Shown here: positions 8,927 to 17,367 of the stretch, piece by piece | Layout of the letters: every line of letters starts with the position of its first letter | Position numbering within the stretch: the stretch's first letter is position 1 | Source: Singulisphaera sp045290345 | Lineage (GTDB): Bacteria > Planctomycetota > Planctomycetia > Isosphaerales > Isosphaeraceae | Direction of reading: 5' to 3' | DNA length: 64,000 bases | NCBI RefSeq assembly: GCF_045290345.1 | Contig: NZ_CP155447.1 | Location: 2,480,001-2,544,000, forward strand | Notes under the pieces: generated by a model | The model's database searches: none | What the model was told of the DNA's origin: nothing | The model's input: the letters and a program-made list of their open reading frames with translations, nothing else | Position numbers and translations under genes: made by a program

Positions 8927-11900
8927 TTGTCACTCCCGGGTTTCGTGGTCGTATTCGTGGTTTGCGGTTCGGCAGAACCCGGTTTCGTTTGACTCGCTGG
9001 AGCCGCCTTCGTCGCGGACGCCTCGGCCTTCGGCGGAGGCTTCCTGAACAGGCGGGCGTTCGCCCAGATGACGCGGTCGCCCGTGTCCTGGTCAGGGCCG
9101 AAATCGATGACGAGCTTGAGTTGCTTGGCATTGGCGATGGGGAGGGAGAGCTTGACGGGGGGGGCGTCGGCCCGGAGGTCGGGGTTGGCGTAGACCTCCT
9201 TATCGTCGGCGTAGACGCGGCAGTCGACCCGCCCCAGCTTTTTGGCCGACTCATCAAACCCGACGACGGTCTCGAACGTGGTGTATCCACCGTCCAGGTC
9301 GTAGGTCAGGGCAGATCGGGAGTGGACCGCCAGGCCGTGCTCATACGTGATTCCGTCCATCTTGAGTGGCGTCCCCGCGAGGCTGACGTCTTTGCGCCAG
9401 GGGGAGCGGCGGCCGAAGAAGGGGGTCTCCTCGACCTTGCTCGGCTCGAGGTCGGACAGGTAGGTCATTTGCCCCCCGCGGAACCGGACACCGCGGATCT
9501 CGGCGGCGGGGAGGTCGAGGCTCTGCCCCCAGGCGGTCTCGACCTTCCAGGTCTTGGCTTCCAGGGTCTTCCAGAGGCCCGAGACGACGATGCCGCCCGC
9601 CATCGAGAAGGTGGGACGCAAGCCGGCGGGCCGCTCGGGCTCCGGCCGCGCGGCGAGAACGAGGCCCTCGACCTGCTTCAGCGACAGCGACCGGGTTTTG
9701 TCCTGAAAGTGAAAGAGTAGCTTGTCTTCCGTCGTCCCCTCGGCGATGCCCGGGATCGCCACGATCTCTTCGTCTTTGGACCTTGCCAGCAGCAGGTCCT
9801 CGGTCCCTCGCGTCCGGAGTCGTTTGGCGAACGACTCCGGTGACTCCTTGTGCTCGGGAAGTCCCATGTAGATCCCGGCGACGCGAGCCAGCGGCACGGT
9901 CAGGCGATCTCCCCAGGGAGTTTGGAGACGTAACGATTCTTCGCTCAGGCCCTCGAACTTGCCGAAGAGTTGCTCGTCGCCTGTCAGGTAGACGCGTGCA
10001 TCGAGCGAGGGGGGCGGTGCCTTCGCGTCGACGGCGAGTTTGGGGTCAGAGCGTTTGTCTGACTTGATGGTGGCGTTGCCGCTCTGGCCATCGGCGTAGG
10101 TGATGTTGACCGTCAGGTCCTTGCCGTTGAGGTCTCCGGCCGGGGGCTCAAGGAACATGTCGGCCCATGTTTCGGTCCCGGCGCGGCGGACGACCAGCGG
10201 CCAGTCGCGAGAGTCGGTGGTGTCCAGCCGCCAGGCCGTCGGGCCCTTATCGGTCTGAGCGTTGATCGTGACTTGCTTGATGACCGCCGGTCGCAAGTTG
10301 GCGAGGGTCAAATGCAGGTCGCAGATCCCATTTGGCTTGGGTTCAAGCTTGGGGATTTTCGCGGGGGCCACCGTCCCCGGTGGCGGAGCGAGGACATCGT
10401 CGGTCTTGGCGACCGTCTTTGCCTCTCCATCCTTGGGGGCTTCCAGACCGGGCATGGTGAAGTCGAGGTTCGGCTGGCCAAGGACGCGCCCGGAAAGGGT
10501 CAGGGCCTTCTCGAACGCGATGCCTTCCACCTCATCCAGCGGGACCCGCGCCTTGGGTTCGATCTTCGGCGGTGGGGTTGGCTTGGCGTCCTTCGGTTTC
10601 TCTTTGGTGTCGACCTTGGCGTCTTTGGGCTTGTCCTTGGCGTTGGCTTCTTTGTCTTTGGCGTCATCCTTGGCGTTCGCGTCTTTGGGTTTGTCCTTGG
10701 TGTTGGCTTCTTTGTCTTTGGTGTCATCCTTGGCGTTCGCGTCTTTGGGTTTGTCCTTGGTGTCATCCTTGGGATTGCTGTCTTTGTCTTTGCTGTCATC
10801 CTTGGCGTTAGCGTCTTTGGGTTTGTCCTTGGTGTCTTCCTTGATGCTGGAGTCTTTCGCTTTTTCGGAGCCATTGTCTTTGGTGTCGGCGTCTTTCGCC
10901 TTCTCGGTGGCGTCGTCTTTGGCCGCGGCTTCTTCCGTCCCCTTCGACCCAGTCTCTTTCGCCGTTTTGGTCTGGTCCGGCTTTGCCGCCTCGGTTGGCG
11001 CCGGGGAATCGGCACCCGCCGGTTTCGGTGTGGCGCTGTCCTTTTCTTTGCCTTTTTGCGGCGCCTCCCCAGGGTTGGCTCCCTTCGGGGCGGGAGTTGT
11101 CGGGGGCGAGGGCGGGGGCGTGGGAGGTGGGCCGCCAACAACGAGCTTGCCGTTTTCGAGTGCGGTGGGTTCGCCGTGAATGATCTCGCCGAAGACGGTG
11201 CGGACCTCGGTCCCGAGGCCATTGATTCGATCGGCGCGAATCGTCAGGTCACGGAGGACGACGTCCAGCGCCTCGGCGCCGTTGCGGTTGACGGCGAACA
11301 GCTTCACTCCCGCGATGTCGGCCGCGCCCAGTTCGAGCTGCCCGAGGTAGCGATCGGATCCGGATTCGCTGTCGAGCACGTGATAACGGACGGTCGAGCC
11401 CTCGCGCTTGAGCTCCAAACGGAACGTCTCCCCCTTGGCTGGGAAGGTCTGGCGAGGCGCCTTGTTGGGCTTGCCTCCAGGCTGCGGCATCCCCATGCCC
11501 TGCATGGCCATCATCTGCATTTGCATTTGCATGGCCTGCTGGCCTTGGGCGTTGTTGGCCTTGTTGATTGAGCGGTAGACGTCTGCGCCGGTGGTCTCGA
11601 TCAGGCGGACGAGCGTGGCGTCGGGCTGATCGACGTTCTGGGTGGCGATCGCCAGGCCGACCGCCGCGCCATCATCTTGCGCAGGCTTGGGGAGCTTGCG
11701 AATCACGAAGTTGGCCGTGACCGTGAAATCGCCGCCGAACTTCAGCGCTTGCGGCGTTTTCCAGCCGGTCTCGGCTTCGCCGGGCGCGAGGGTGACGTGC
11801 AGGCCGTCGTCCTCACGCTTGACCTGCTTCTTCTCTCCGTAGGTCTCGGCGTCGAGCGTCGTCTGGTCGATTTTTTTGGCGTCGAGCGGCCGGGTGTAGT

Positions 11901-11952
11901 CGTGGACGTCGCCGGTGACGAGGCCGACCCAAAGTAGAACCAGGCGGTGCAT
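8923..11952 (-). CDS. NPCBM/DUF1583-type secreted protein with Lys/Asp-rich repeat linker
   Basis: The frame is open to 12165, but the first credible start is the ATG at 11952 (MHRLVLLWVGLVTGDV), which gives 1009 residues. Residues 20-270 resemble the concanavalin-like DUF1583 region (ALKFGGDFTVTANFVIRKLP). A proline-rich stretch and then a long K/D/E/A-rich linker follow. The linker is built on repeats such as DKPKDANAKDD. The last 160 residues resemble an NPCBM/NEW2 carbohydrate-binding domain (GITYEHGLAVHSRSALTYDL, then VVGFDES and ADDKEVYA). NPCBM domains bind sugars and are common in planctomycete exported proteins. The N-terminus is short for a signal peptide. The gene is translationally coupled to the downstream STN/HEAT-like gene. 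The role is presumably cell-surface or glycan related (inference). Confidence 0.82.
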   Translation of the reverse strand: MHRLVLLWVGLVTGDVHDYTRPLDAKKIDQTTLDAETYGEKKQVKREDDGLHVTLAPGEAETGWKTPQALKFGGDFTVTANFVIRKLPKPAQDDGAAVGLAIATQNVDQPDATLVRLIETTGADVYRSINKANNAQGQQAMQMQMQMMAMQGMGMPQPGGKPNKAPRQTFPAKGETFRLELKREGSTVRYHVLDSESGSDRYLGQLELGAADIAGVKLFAVNRNGAEALDVVLRDLTIRADRINGLGTEVRTVFGEIIHGEPTALENGKLVVGGPPPTPPPSPPTTPAPKGANPGEAPQKGKEKDSATPKPAGADSPAPTEAAKPDQTKTAKETGSKGTEEAAAKDDATEKAKDADTKDNGSEKAKDSSIKEDTKDKPKDANAKDDSKDKDSNPKDDTKDKPKDANAKDDTKDKEANTKDKPKDANAKDDAKDKEANAKDKPKDAKVDTKEKPKDAKPTPPPKIEPKARVPLDEVEGIAFEKALTLSGRVLGQPNLDFTMPGLEAPKDGEAKTVAKTDDVLAPPPGTVAPAKIPKLEPKPNGICDLHLTLANLRPAVIKQVTINAQTDKGPTAWRLDTTDSRDWPLVVRRAGTETWADMFLEPPAGDLNGKDLTVNITYADGQSGNATIKSDKRSDPKLAVDAKAPPPSLDARVYLTGDEQLFGKFEGLSEESLRLQTPWGDRLTVPLARVAGIYMGLPEHKESPESFAKRLRTRGTEDLLLARSKDEEIVAIPGIAEGTTEDKLLFHFQDKTRSLSLKQVEGLVLAARPEPERPAGLRPTFSMAGGIVVSGLWKTLEAKTWKVETAWGQSLDLPAAEIRGVRFRGGQMTYLSDLEPSKVEETPFFGRRSPWRKDVSLAGTPLKMDGITYEHGLAVHSRSALTYDLDGGYTTFETVVGFDESAKKLGRVDCRVYADDKEVYANPDLRADAPPVKLSLPIANAKQLKLVIDFGPDQDTGDRVIWANARLFRKPPPKAEASATKAAPASQTKPGSAEPQTTNTTTKPGSDK
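10621..10800 (-). repeat. 60-bp tandem repeat inside the NPCBM gene
   Basis: Bases 10621-10680 and 10681-10740 are near-identical 60-bp units that differ at about four positions. A third, partly degenerate unit continues to about 10800. They encode the Lys/Asp/Ala-rich linker. The unit is in frame (20 codons), so copy number can change without breaking the gene. Confidence 0.85.
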
Positions 11953-12133
11953 CGCATGCCCTCGATCGATGAACGCCGCGGGCCGGGCCACCTCCCTGAA
12001 CGGGGCCGAGCAACGGGCGGGCTTGGGTCTTGGACGAATCGAAGAAGTCAGGATTTCTGAAACGAACCCGTAGCAATGGATCGCAAATTTACGCGATGTG
12101 CCGGCAAGTCCTGGCCACACGTTGGAATCATTC

Positions 12134-12240
12134 AGTAGCACGGCCGGCCCGGCCGTAATTCCCATTCCCGGCCGGCCCGGCTGTAACTCCCCCGGTCTCC
12201 GGCCTCATTGGAGAATTACGGCCGGGCCGGCCGTGCTACT
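12134..12240. repeat. palindromic intergenic element with 28-bp perfect inverted arms
   Basis: The arm at 12134-12161 is the exact reverse complement of the arm at 12213-12240. The core is built from CGGCCGGCCCGGCC. A degenerate direct copy of the left arm (CGGCCGGCCCGGCTGTAA) starts at 12169. GGAATCA occurs just outside both ends (12124-12130 and 12244-12250). It lies in the only large gap of the reverse-strand gene run. A REP- or MITE-like mobile repeat is likely; it could also attenuate transcription. Confidence 0.75.
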
Positions 12241-12355
12241 GTGGGAATCACACTTCAAGCTTCGACAAGAATGAATGCGTTGGATGCCGATTGAGTCGTT
12301 CGCGAAGTGTGGCCAGGGTTGCTTTTTGCAACCCCGGCCCTCGGACGGTTGTTCG

Positions 12356-12880
12356 TCAGGGGTTCTCGACCGCTTTTTTCTGTTCATCCGCTGTCTTCGC
12401 CTGGGGAGCCGAGCTGCTCTTCTCCTCGGCGAGGCGCCGATAGTAGCGTTCGAGCACTGTGCGATACTCGGGCGGGAACCCTTCGGACATCGACTGGAGG
12501 ATCCGGTCGCGCTCGCGGCCCGAGAGCTTGCCCCAGTCTTTCCCGGTATCGCTTGGGTTCAGGAGAGTTCCGATCCCTCCTGTACCGTTGCTGATCGTCG
12601 AGTCGGCCATGCCTTTGTTGGGGTTGTTGCGTTTCATGCCGTTTTTGCAGGCCATGCATTGCTTTTCCAGGGAGGCGATGAGCTCGTCGAGGTCCTGGAC
12701 GATGGCCTTTTGCTCGGTCTGGACCGGCTTGCCCGTTTCCGTCCGATTCAGCTCGTCGGTGACGTTGGCCATCTTGAGGGCGATCGCCGCGGCCGGCGGA
12801 TCGGCCGCGAAGGCGGGTTGGAGCAGACACGACATCAGCGCCGTGGCGCCCAGGATGCGAATGTTCTGTCTCATCATCAC
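12356..12880 (-). CDS. small secreted hypothetical protein at the end of the MoxR operon
   Basis: This 174-residue protein has a signal peptide (about residues 1-25, cleavage after AFA). A coiled or helical segment around 40-75 contains the pair CMAC, followed by a glycine/asparagine-rich loop. The C-terminal motif WGKLSGRERDRILQSMSEGF, then PPEYRTVLERYYRRLAEEK, is one I associate with planctomycete proteins encoded beside MoxR/VWA operons. Function is unknown. It lies 145 bases after the coiled-coil gene. Three methionines in a row make the exact start uncertain by one or two residues. Confidence 0.75.
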   Translation of the reverse strand: MMMRQNIRILGATALMSCLLQPAFAADPPAAAIALKMANVTDELNRTETGKPVQTEQKAIVQDLDELIASLEKQCMACKNGMKRNNPNKGMADSTISNGTGGIGTLLNPSDTGKDWGKLSGRERDRILQSMSEGFPPEYRTVLERYYRRLAEEKSSSAPQAKTADEQKKAVENP

Positions 12881-13025
12881 CTCGTTGGTCTTGGATCTTG
12901 GGATTTGGGTCAGGTCAATTCGTGAAGTCAGGTCGAATCACATCCACACTCAGTCAGGCCCACTCGAACATCCGTTCTCGAGTGGGGCGGGCAGACCCGG
13001 CAAATATGTCGGATCCGCCGGGGCA

Positions 13026-15065
13026 TCAAGGGTTGTCTTCGGGGTTTTCCAATCGCTCCGCGATTTTCGCGAGCGATTCGCGGATCTCATCCTGAGAGGA
13101 CTCCAGGGCCTCAACTTCACGACGGAGGGCGGGCGGCAGATCCGAGGCCTCGGGCCGGGACTTATCGACCCCCACCGTATCGTCATTGAGCCGGGACTGG
13201 AGCATCCGGATCATCTTGAGCTCGGCGACGAGCCGATTCAGCTCGCGCTCGCGTTCTCGCAAGTCTGAGGGGAGCGGCGAGCCGGGGGGCGGTGGGGTCC
13301 CGGGGGGGAGACGGCGAATCGCCTGGAGCAAGCCGAGCAAGTCTTCCTCGACCCGGATTTCCAGGGCGATCGTGCGGGCGGCGACGTCCCCCGCCTTCAA
13401 CCAGCCTTCGATGCTCCGCATCTCGCGGGAGAGAACGCGGAGCGTCGTGGGCAGGGCGATGCCGAACTCGGTCTCCTCGACCAGAGCGAGCAGGTGCTCG
13501 GTGCGCTCGCCCAACTCGGCCTCTTTCTTCGAGAGGCCGGAAACCGCGATCAGCGCCGTCCGCGATTTCTGGAGGACCCGTGGGGCTTGCGCCTGGGTCG
13601 TCTCGCGGATCGCGGCCTGGATCTCGTGCATCTCGGTCAGCTCGGCAACGAGTCGGGCCTGGAGCTCTTTGCGGAGCTCGACGAGCAGCTTCTCGACGGA
13701 CTGCGCAAGCTCTTCACGCGATTTCGTCAGGACCTCCAACGCGGCCGACTGGTTGTCGGCCGCCGGCTCGGCCGTGGTCTTGCTCAGGCCTTCCTCGGCG
13801 GTCCGCATCGACCCGCTCGCGCGAATCAGGTCTTTCCGGAGAGCGACCCCGGCATCGCCCAGGCGGGCTGAGACCTCTGACAGCGTGTCCGTCGCGGCTC
13901 GGTTCTTGGATTGATCCACCTGGCGACGCTTGAACTCGCCCTCGGCGATCGTCTGCTTGGATTGGGTGACCTGTTCGTCGAACCGGGTGAGCTCCTGGTT
14001 GATCATGGCGAGCGCTTGCTCTTCCGCCGCGACCGCCGCGTCGATGTCGGTCCCGTCCAGGGAGCTCACCGCGTCGCCCAGGTGGGTGTCGGCCCGCCGG
14101 AGGTGGGGGGGCTGAAGGTCCGCGAACAGCGGGTCGGTGGCGAGGGCATTGGCCGCGTTCCGGATCTTGACTTCGCGTTCCTTGATCGCCGCTCGGGCCT
14201 CTTTCACGGCATCGCCATTCGGAGGCGCATTCTTGGTGTCGGCGATCACGGCCTTCTGGTCGTGGGCCAGCGTCTCGAGGTCGGGGCGACGGGCGGCGAG
14301 CCGGTCCAGTCCCTTCCGTTGCTCGATGGCGAAGCGGGACCAGCCGAGCTCGCGCCGCTCTTCCTTGACGATCCGGTCGAGCTGGCTCAATGTTTCACGC
14401 ATCTGGCGGAGCCGCGCGACCTTGAGCTGGAAGTCGAGGTCTTCGGCCAGCAGCAGGTTGCGGAGGTGCTCGAGCTTCGCGACGAGTTCGCGGACCTCCG
14501 TCTCGGCCTTGCTGAGCTGGGCGTCCTTCATGAATTTATGCGTCTCGCGCATCTGGTCGAGGATCTGCTCCTCACGCGAGAATTTCAGAGCCAGGCGGAG
14601 CCGGGAGGCATTCTCCGGCTCGAGGCCGCGCAGGGCCTCGGAGAGCCGGAACATCCGTTCCTCCAACTCGGTCATCTGTGCGGCGACGTTCTCCTGGGTG
14701 AAGCCGATCGAGTCGCGTTCGGAGGCGGTCGCTTTCTTGGCTTGTTCCTTCTCCTTGGCTTTCTTCTCGTCGTCGGCCTTTTTCCTTTCGTCGGCCTTTT
14801 TCTCGTCGTCAGCCTTCTTCTTGTCGTCGGCCTTCGTCTTGACGTCAGCTTTCGATTTTTCGTCGGCTTTCGGCTTTTCGTCCGCCTTCTTCTTGTCGTC
14901 GGTCTTCTCCTCGTCGTCGAAGACCGCGGCGGCTTTGTCCTTGTCTTTGGCCGTGGCCTGAGCGAAGGCCGGACGCGGCAGGACGGTGATCGCCGTGGCG
15001 AGCAGAAGTAAGAGAGCCAGGCGGCCGGCCGTTCCTGGGCGGCGATGCGTGCTAGGGCTTTTCAT
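13026..15065 (-). CDS. exported coiled-coil protein of the MoxR/VWA operon
   Basis: The frame extends to 15119, but the start is best placed at 15065 (MKSPSTHRRPGTAG). A signal peptide then follows directly (LALLLLLATAITVLPRPAFA), giving 679 residues. Next is a strongly charged low-complexity stretch of DDKKKAD/ADEKPKAD repeats (about residues 45-110). The rest is almost all helical and rich in E, K, R and L heptads. This suggests a long coiled coil outside the cytoplasmic membrane. The start overlaps the stop of the DUF4175-like gene by 14 bases, so the two are coupled. No catalytic motif is visible. A structural or scaffold role beside the membrane protein upstream is inference. Confidence 0.8.
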   Translation of the reverse strand: MKSPSTHRRPGTAGRLALLLLLATAITVLPRPAFAQATAKDKDKAAAVFDDEEKTDDKKKADEKPKADEKSKADVKTKADDKKKADDEKKADERKKADDEKKAKEKEQAKKATASERDSIGFTQENVAAQMTELEERMFRLSEALRGLEPENASRLRLALKFSREEQILDQMRETHKFMKDAQLSKAETEVRELVAKLEHLRNLLLAEDLDFQLKVARLRQMRETLSQLDRIVKEERRELGWSRFAIEQRKGLDRLAARRPDLETLAHDQKAVIADTKNAPPNGDAVKEARAAIKEREVKIRNAANALATDPLFADLQPPHLRRADTHLGDAVSSLDGTDIDAAVAAEEQALAMINQELTRFDEQVTQSKQTIAEGEFKRRQVDQSKNRAATDTLSEVSARLGDAGVALRKDLIRASGSMRTAEEGLSKTTAEPAADNQSAALEVLTKSREELAQSVEKLLVELRKELQARLVAELTEMHEIQAAIRETTQAQAPRVLQKSRTALIAVSGLSKKEAELGERTEHLLALVEETEFGIALPTTLRVLSREMRSIEGWLKAGDVAARTIALEIRVEEDLLGLLQAIRRLPPGTPPPPGSPLPSDLRERERELNRLVAELKMIRMLQSRLNDDTVGVDKSRPEASDLPPALRREVEALESSQDEIRESLAKIAERLENPEDNP

Positions 15066-17277
15066 CGAAAACCTCCTGCGTGCGCGACTCCCGAGCTTTC
15101 TCGGCGGCCTGGAGAACATTTTGCTGCATTTTGATGACTTCGGCCACCTGATTCACGACGTCGACAAAACTTTCCCATTGAGACATCTGATCGAGAATCG
15201 TTTTCATTCCGGTGACGACCTCTCCGTGCAGTCGGCTGGCCGACTCGGCATTGGCGCCGGCCTTGGGGGCGGTGCCTGTGAGCGACTGAAGGACGCCGCG
15301 GAGCTCGTTCACCGCGCCGGCGTTGAGGGCGCGGATCGGGTCGATCACTCCTTCCTGGAGCAGGCGGTGTGACTTCGGCGACCCGACCTGGTTCAGCTTC
15401 ATTTCTTGGAGGGTGTCGGCAATCCGCCCGGCGATCAGGTCGAGTTGCCGCGACCCTGCGTTCAGGCCGCGCATGGCGGTCGCGTAGTCGTCGGGCGTCG
15501 GTGAACGGCTCAGCGACGTGGCCCTCTTTTCCGCCGCCTCGTAGAGCGTGACGAACTTCGCTCGTTCTGCCCGCTGGCGGATCAAGATCTCGTAAAAGAG
15601 TTCATCCGAAGGGACGACCTGAAACTGGAGCGCGGCGGATCGGCCCACCTGGACCCCTCGGGCGCATTTGTCTTCGGCCTCGGCCACGAATCGGAGGATC
15701 GTCCCGAGAGGGGGGGAGTCGGCCTGAAGCTCGACGTCGTGCCGGGCTTGATGATCGAGCACCGCGCGGCCACCGTCGGTGGCGAGCGGCAGTGGGACGG
15801 TCTTCTTCGTCGTTCTCGGCTCGGCCTTGTCACCGGCGCTGGTCGTGCGCTCGAGCTGCAACCGAACGAGGGAAAGCCCCAGGTCGTCGGTCGCGTTCAG
15901 CGAGAGCGGGATGGTGGCGACGGGCGTGACGTGAGCGCCGACGCCGAGGGCTCGGAGTGCGACGCGCGGCTCCCGATCCTTTAGCAGTCCGATCGAGAAG
16001 AAAGCAGGCTTCGACGTCAGGCCGGTCGCCTGGGAGGTGAGTTGCACCTCGAGCGTGATCGCCTCGCGAAGCGTCCAATGGGCGGCGAACGTCCGTGCAT
16101 CGACTTGCGTGAGCTTCGGCGGCTGGCCCGGGTGAACGGTGAGACGGGCGTCGGCGATCGGCTCGCTGCCGACCAGGGTCAGCTCGACCTCGGTGTCGGG
16201 GAGGAAGACCGGGTGCTGGGCGCTTGCATCCACCAGTCGGAAGTCGTTTCCGGGCGAGCCCGGCTCTTTGACCCGCAGTTTGGTCGCCGCGAGCGAGGGC
16301 CGGTCGACGCGGTCCACCTTGACCGGGCCGAGCCAGTCGTCTCCTCCGGTCAGGTCGAACGTGGTCGACGTCGACGATGGCGGGAGCTCGTAACGGAAAA
16401 CCGCGGGGCTGGTCGCGACCATGATGGCGTCTCGCACCGCCCCCTTGGCCGTCCGTTCCCGGACGCGCACCGCCTTGGGTACCTCAGGCGCTTTGGGCAG
16501 ACTCCGCAGGGTCAACGGCTCACCTCGCCCTCGGACGACCCACGATCCCTTGCGGGGCTCGGCCGATGCCAGGTCGGACCGGACCTCCAACGCAAACGGC
16601 TCGTCGCGGGGAGCCAGGAGCCGGTTGCGGTCGCCCAGGCCCACCACGGTCAGATAAGTCCGCTGTGGCCAGCGCTCGGAGGACCCTTGAAGCCAGCGGG
16701 CCACGCTGAGCCGGGCCGCTTGGGGCGCGAGCACGGCAAACAGGGTGGGAACGAGGAGGGCGGCGATCAGGGCGGCGCTTCGTTTGACCGTCCGCCCTCG
16801 GTTCCAGAGCGCGGCCCAATCCGAAGCGGCCAGCGCCTCGGTCGCCTGGCGAACCGCCAGCCGGATCATCGCCGGTGAGACCGATTCCGCCGACTCCCCG
16901 AGCTGGTCGGGGAGTTGGAGCACGTCGGCCACTCGCCCCCCGGTCCCCGGCCGGAACCGGTCGAGCGTCACCGCCAGGGAGAGGTCATCGAGCCGCGCTG
17001 CTCGCCAGGCACGGAGGGCCCGGACGCAAGCCAACGGAATGACCCCGAGCAGGGTGGCCGCCAGCAGAAGGAGGCGGGCGGGCAGGCCGAGCCGGAACCA
17101 CCAGTCGAGGAAGACCAGGACCGCTGCCGTCGCCACCAGGACGGCCGCCGCGTCGAGGGCGAATTCCAGGGCCATCTGGAGTTGCAACCGCCGGCGCAGG
17201 CGTGCCAGGCGCGACCGCAGAAGCGTCTGCTCCTCGCGGAGCGAACCCAGGCTCGTGTTGTCGGTCGCGGTCGTCAC
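15052..17277 (-). CDS. DUF4175-like membrane protein
   Basis: This 741-residue protein starts at GTG. Two membrane segments lie near the N-terminus (about residues 40-60 and 70-88) and a third at about 175-200. The order matches DUF4175/TIGR02302-type proteins: a membrane anchor, then a large extracytoplasmic beta-rich region (residues 210-530), then a helical C-terminal region. In several phyla these proteins are encoded in operons with MoxR, DUF58 and VWA proteins, as here. The biochemical role is unknown. The stop overlaps the next gene, and 90 bases separate the start from the VWA gene upstream. Confidence 0.75.
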   Translation of the reverse strand: MTTATDNTSLGSLREEQTLLRSRLARLRRRLQLQMALEFALDAAAVLVATAAVLVFLDWWFRLGLPARLLLLAATLLGVIPLACVRALRAWRAARLDDLSLAVTLDRFRPGTGGRVADVLQLPDQLGESAESVSPAMIRLAVRQATEALAASDWAALWNRGRTVKRSAALIAALLVPTLFAVLAPQAARLSVARWLQGSSERWPQRTYLTVVGLGDRNRLLAPRDEPFALEVRSDLASAEPRKGSWVVRGRGEPLTLRSLPKAPEVPKAVRVRERTAKGAVRDAIMVATSPAVFRYELPPSSTSTTFDLTGGDDWLGPVKVDRVDRPSLAATKLRVKEPGSPGNDFRLVDASAQHPVFLPDTEVELTLVGSEPIADARLTVHPGQPPKLTQVDARTFAAHWTLREAITLEVQLTSQATGLTSKPAFFSIGLLKDREPRVALRALGVGAHVTPVATIPLSLNATDDLGLSLVRLQLERTTSAGDKAEPRTTKKTVPLPLATDGGRAVLDHQARHDVELQADSPPLGTILRFVAEAEDKCARGVQVGRSAALQFQVVPSDELFYEILIRQRAERAKFVTLYEAAEKRATSLSRSPTPDDYATAMRGLNAGSRQLDLIAGRIADTLQEMKLNQVGSPKSHRLLQEGVIDPIRALNAGAVNELRGVLQSLTGTAPKAGANAESASRLHGEVVTGMKTILDQMSQWESFVDVVNQVAEVIKMQQNVLQAAEKARESRTQEVFDEKP

Positions 17278-17367
17278 GGTTCGTGGTCTCGATAGAAAAA
17301 TAAGAAAAAAAAGAGAGGGGCAGTCGGATCCCGTCCCCCTTGGGATCCACGCTTGATCTCAGCGAGC

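Noticed and set aside
10621..10800. CRISPR-like spaced repeats
   Set aside because: Units are adjacent with no unique spacers, lie inside a coding frame, and encode a linker.
10262..11571. Plus-strand frames rich in phenylalanine, leucine and serine opposite the NPCBM linker
   Set aside because: They arise from the complement of lysine/aspartate repeats and are not membrane proteins.
11953..12165. Extension of the NPCBM gene upstream to 12165
   Set aside because: The added residues look non-coding, run into the palindromic element, and lack a ribosome binding site.
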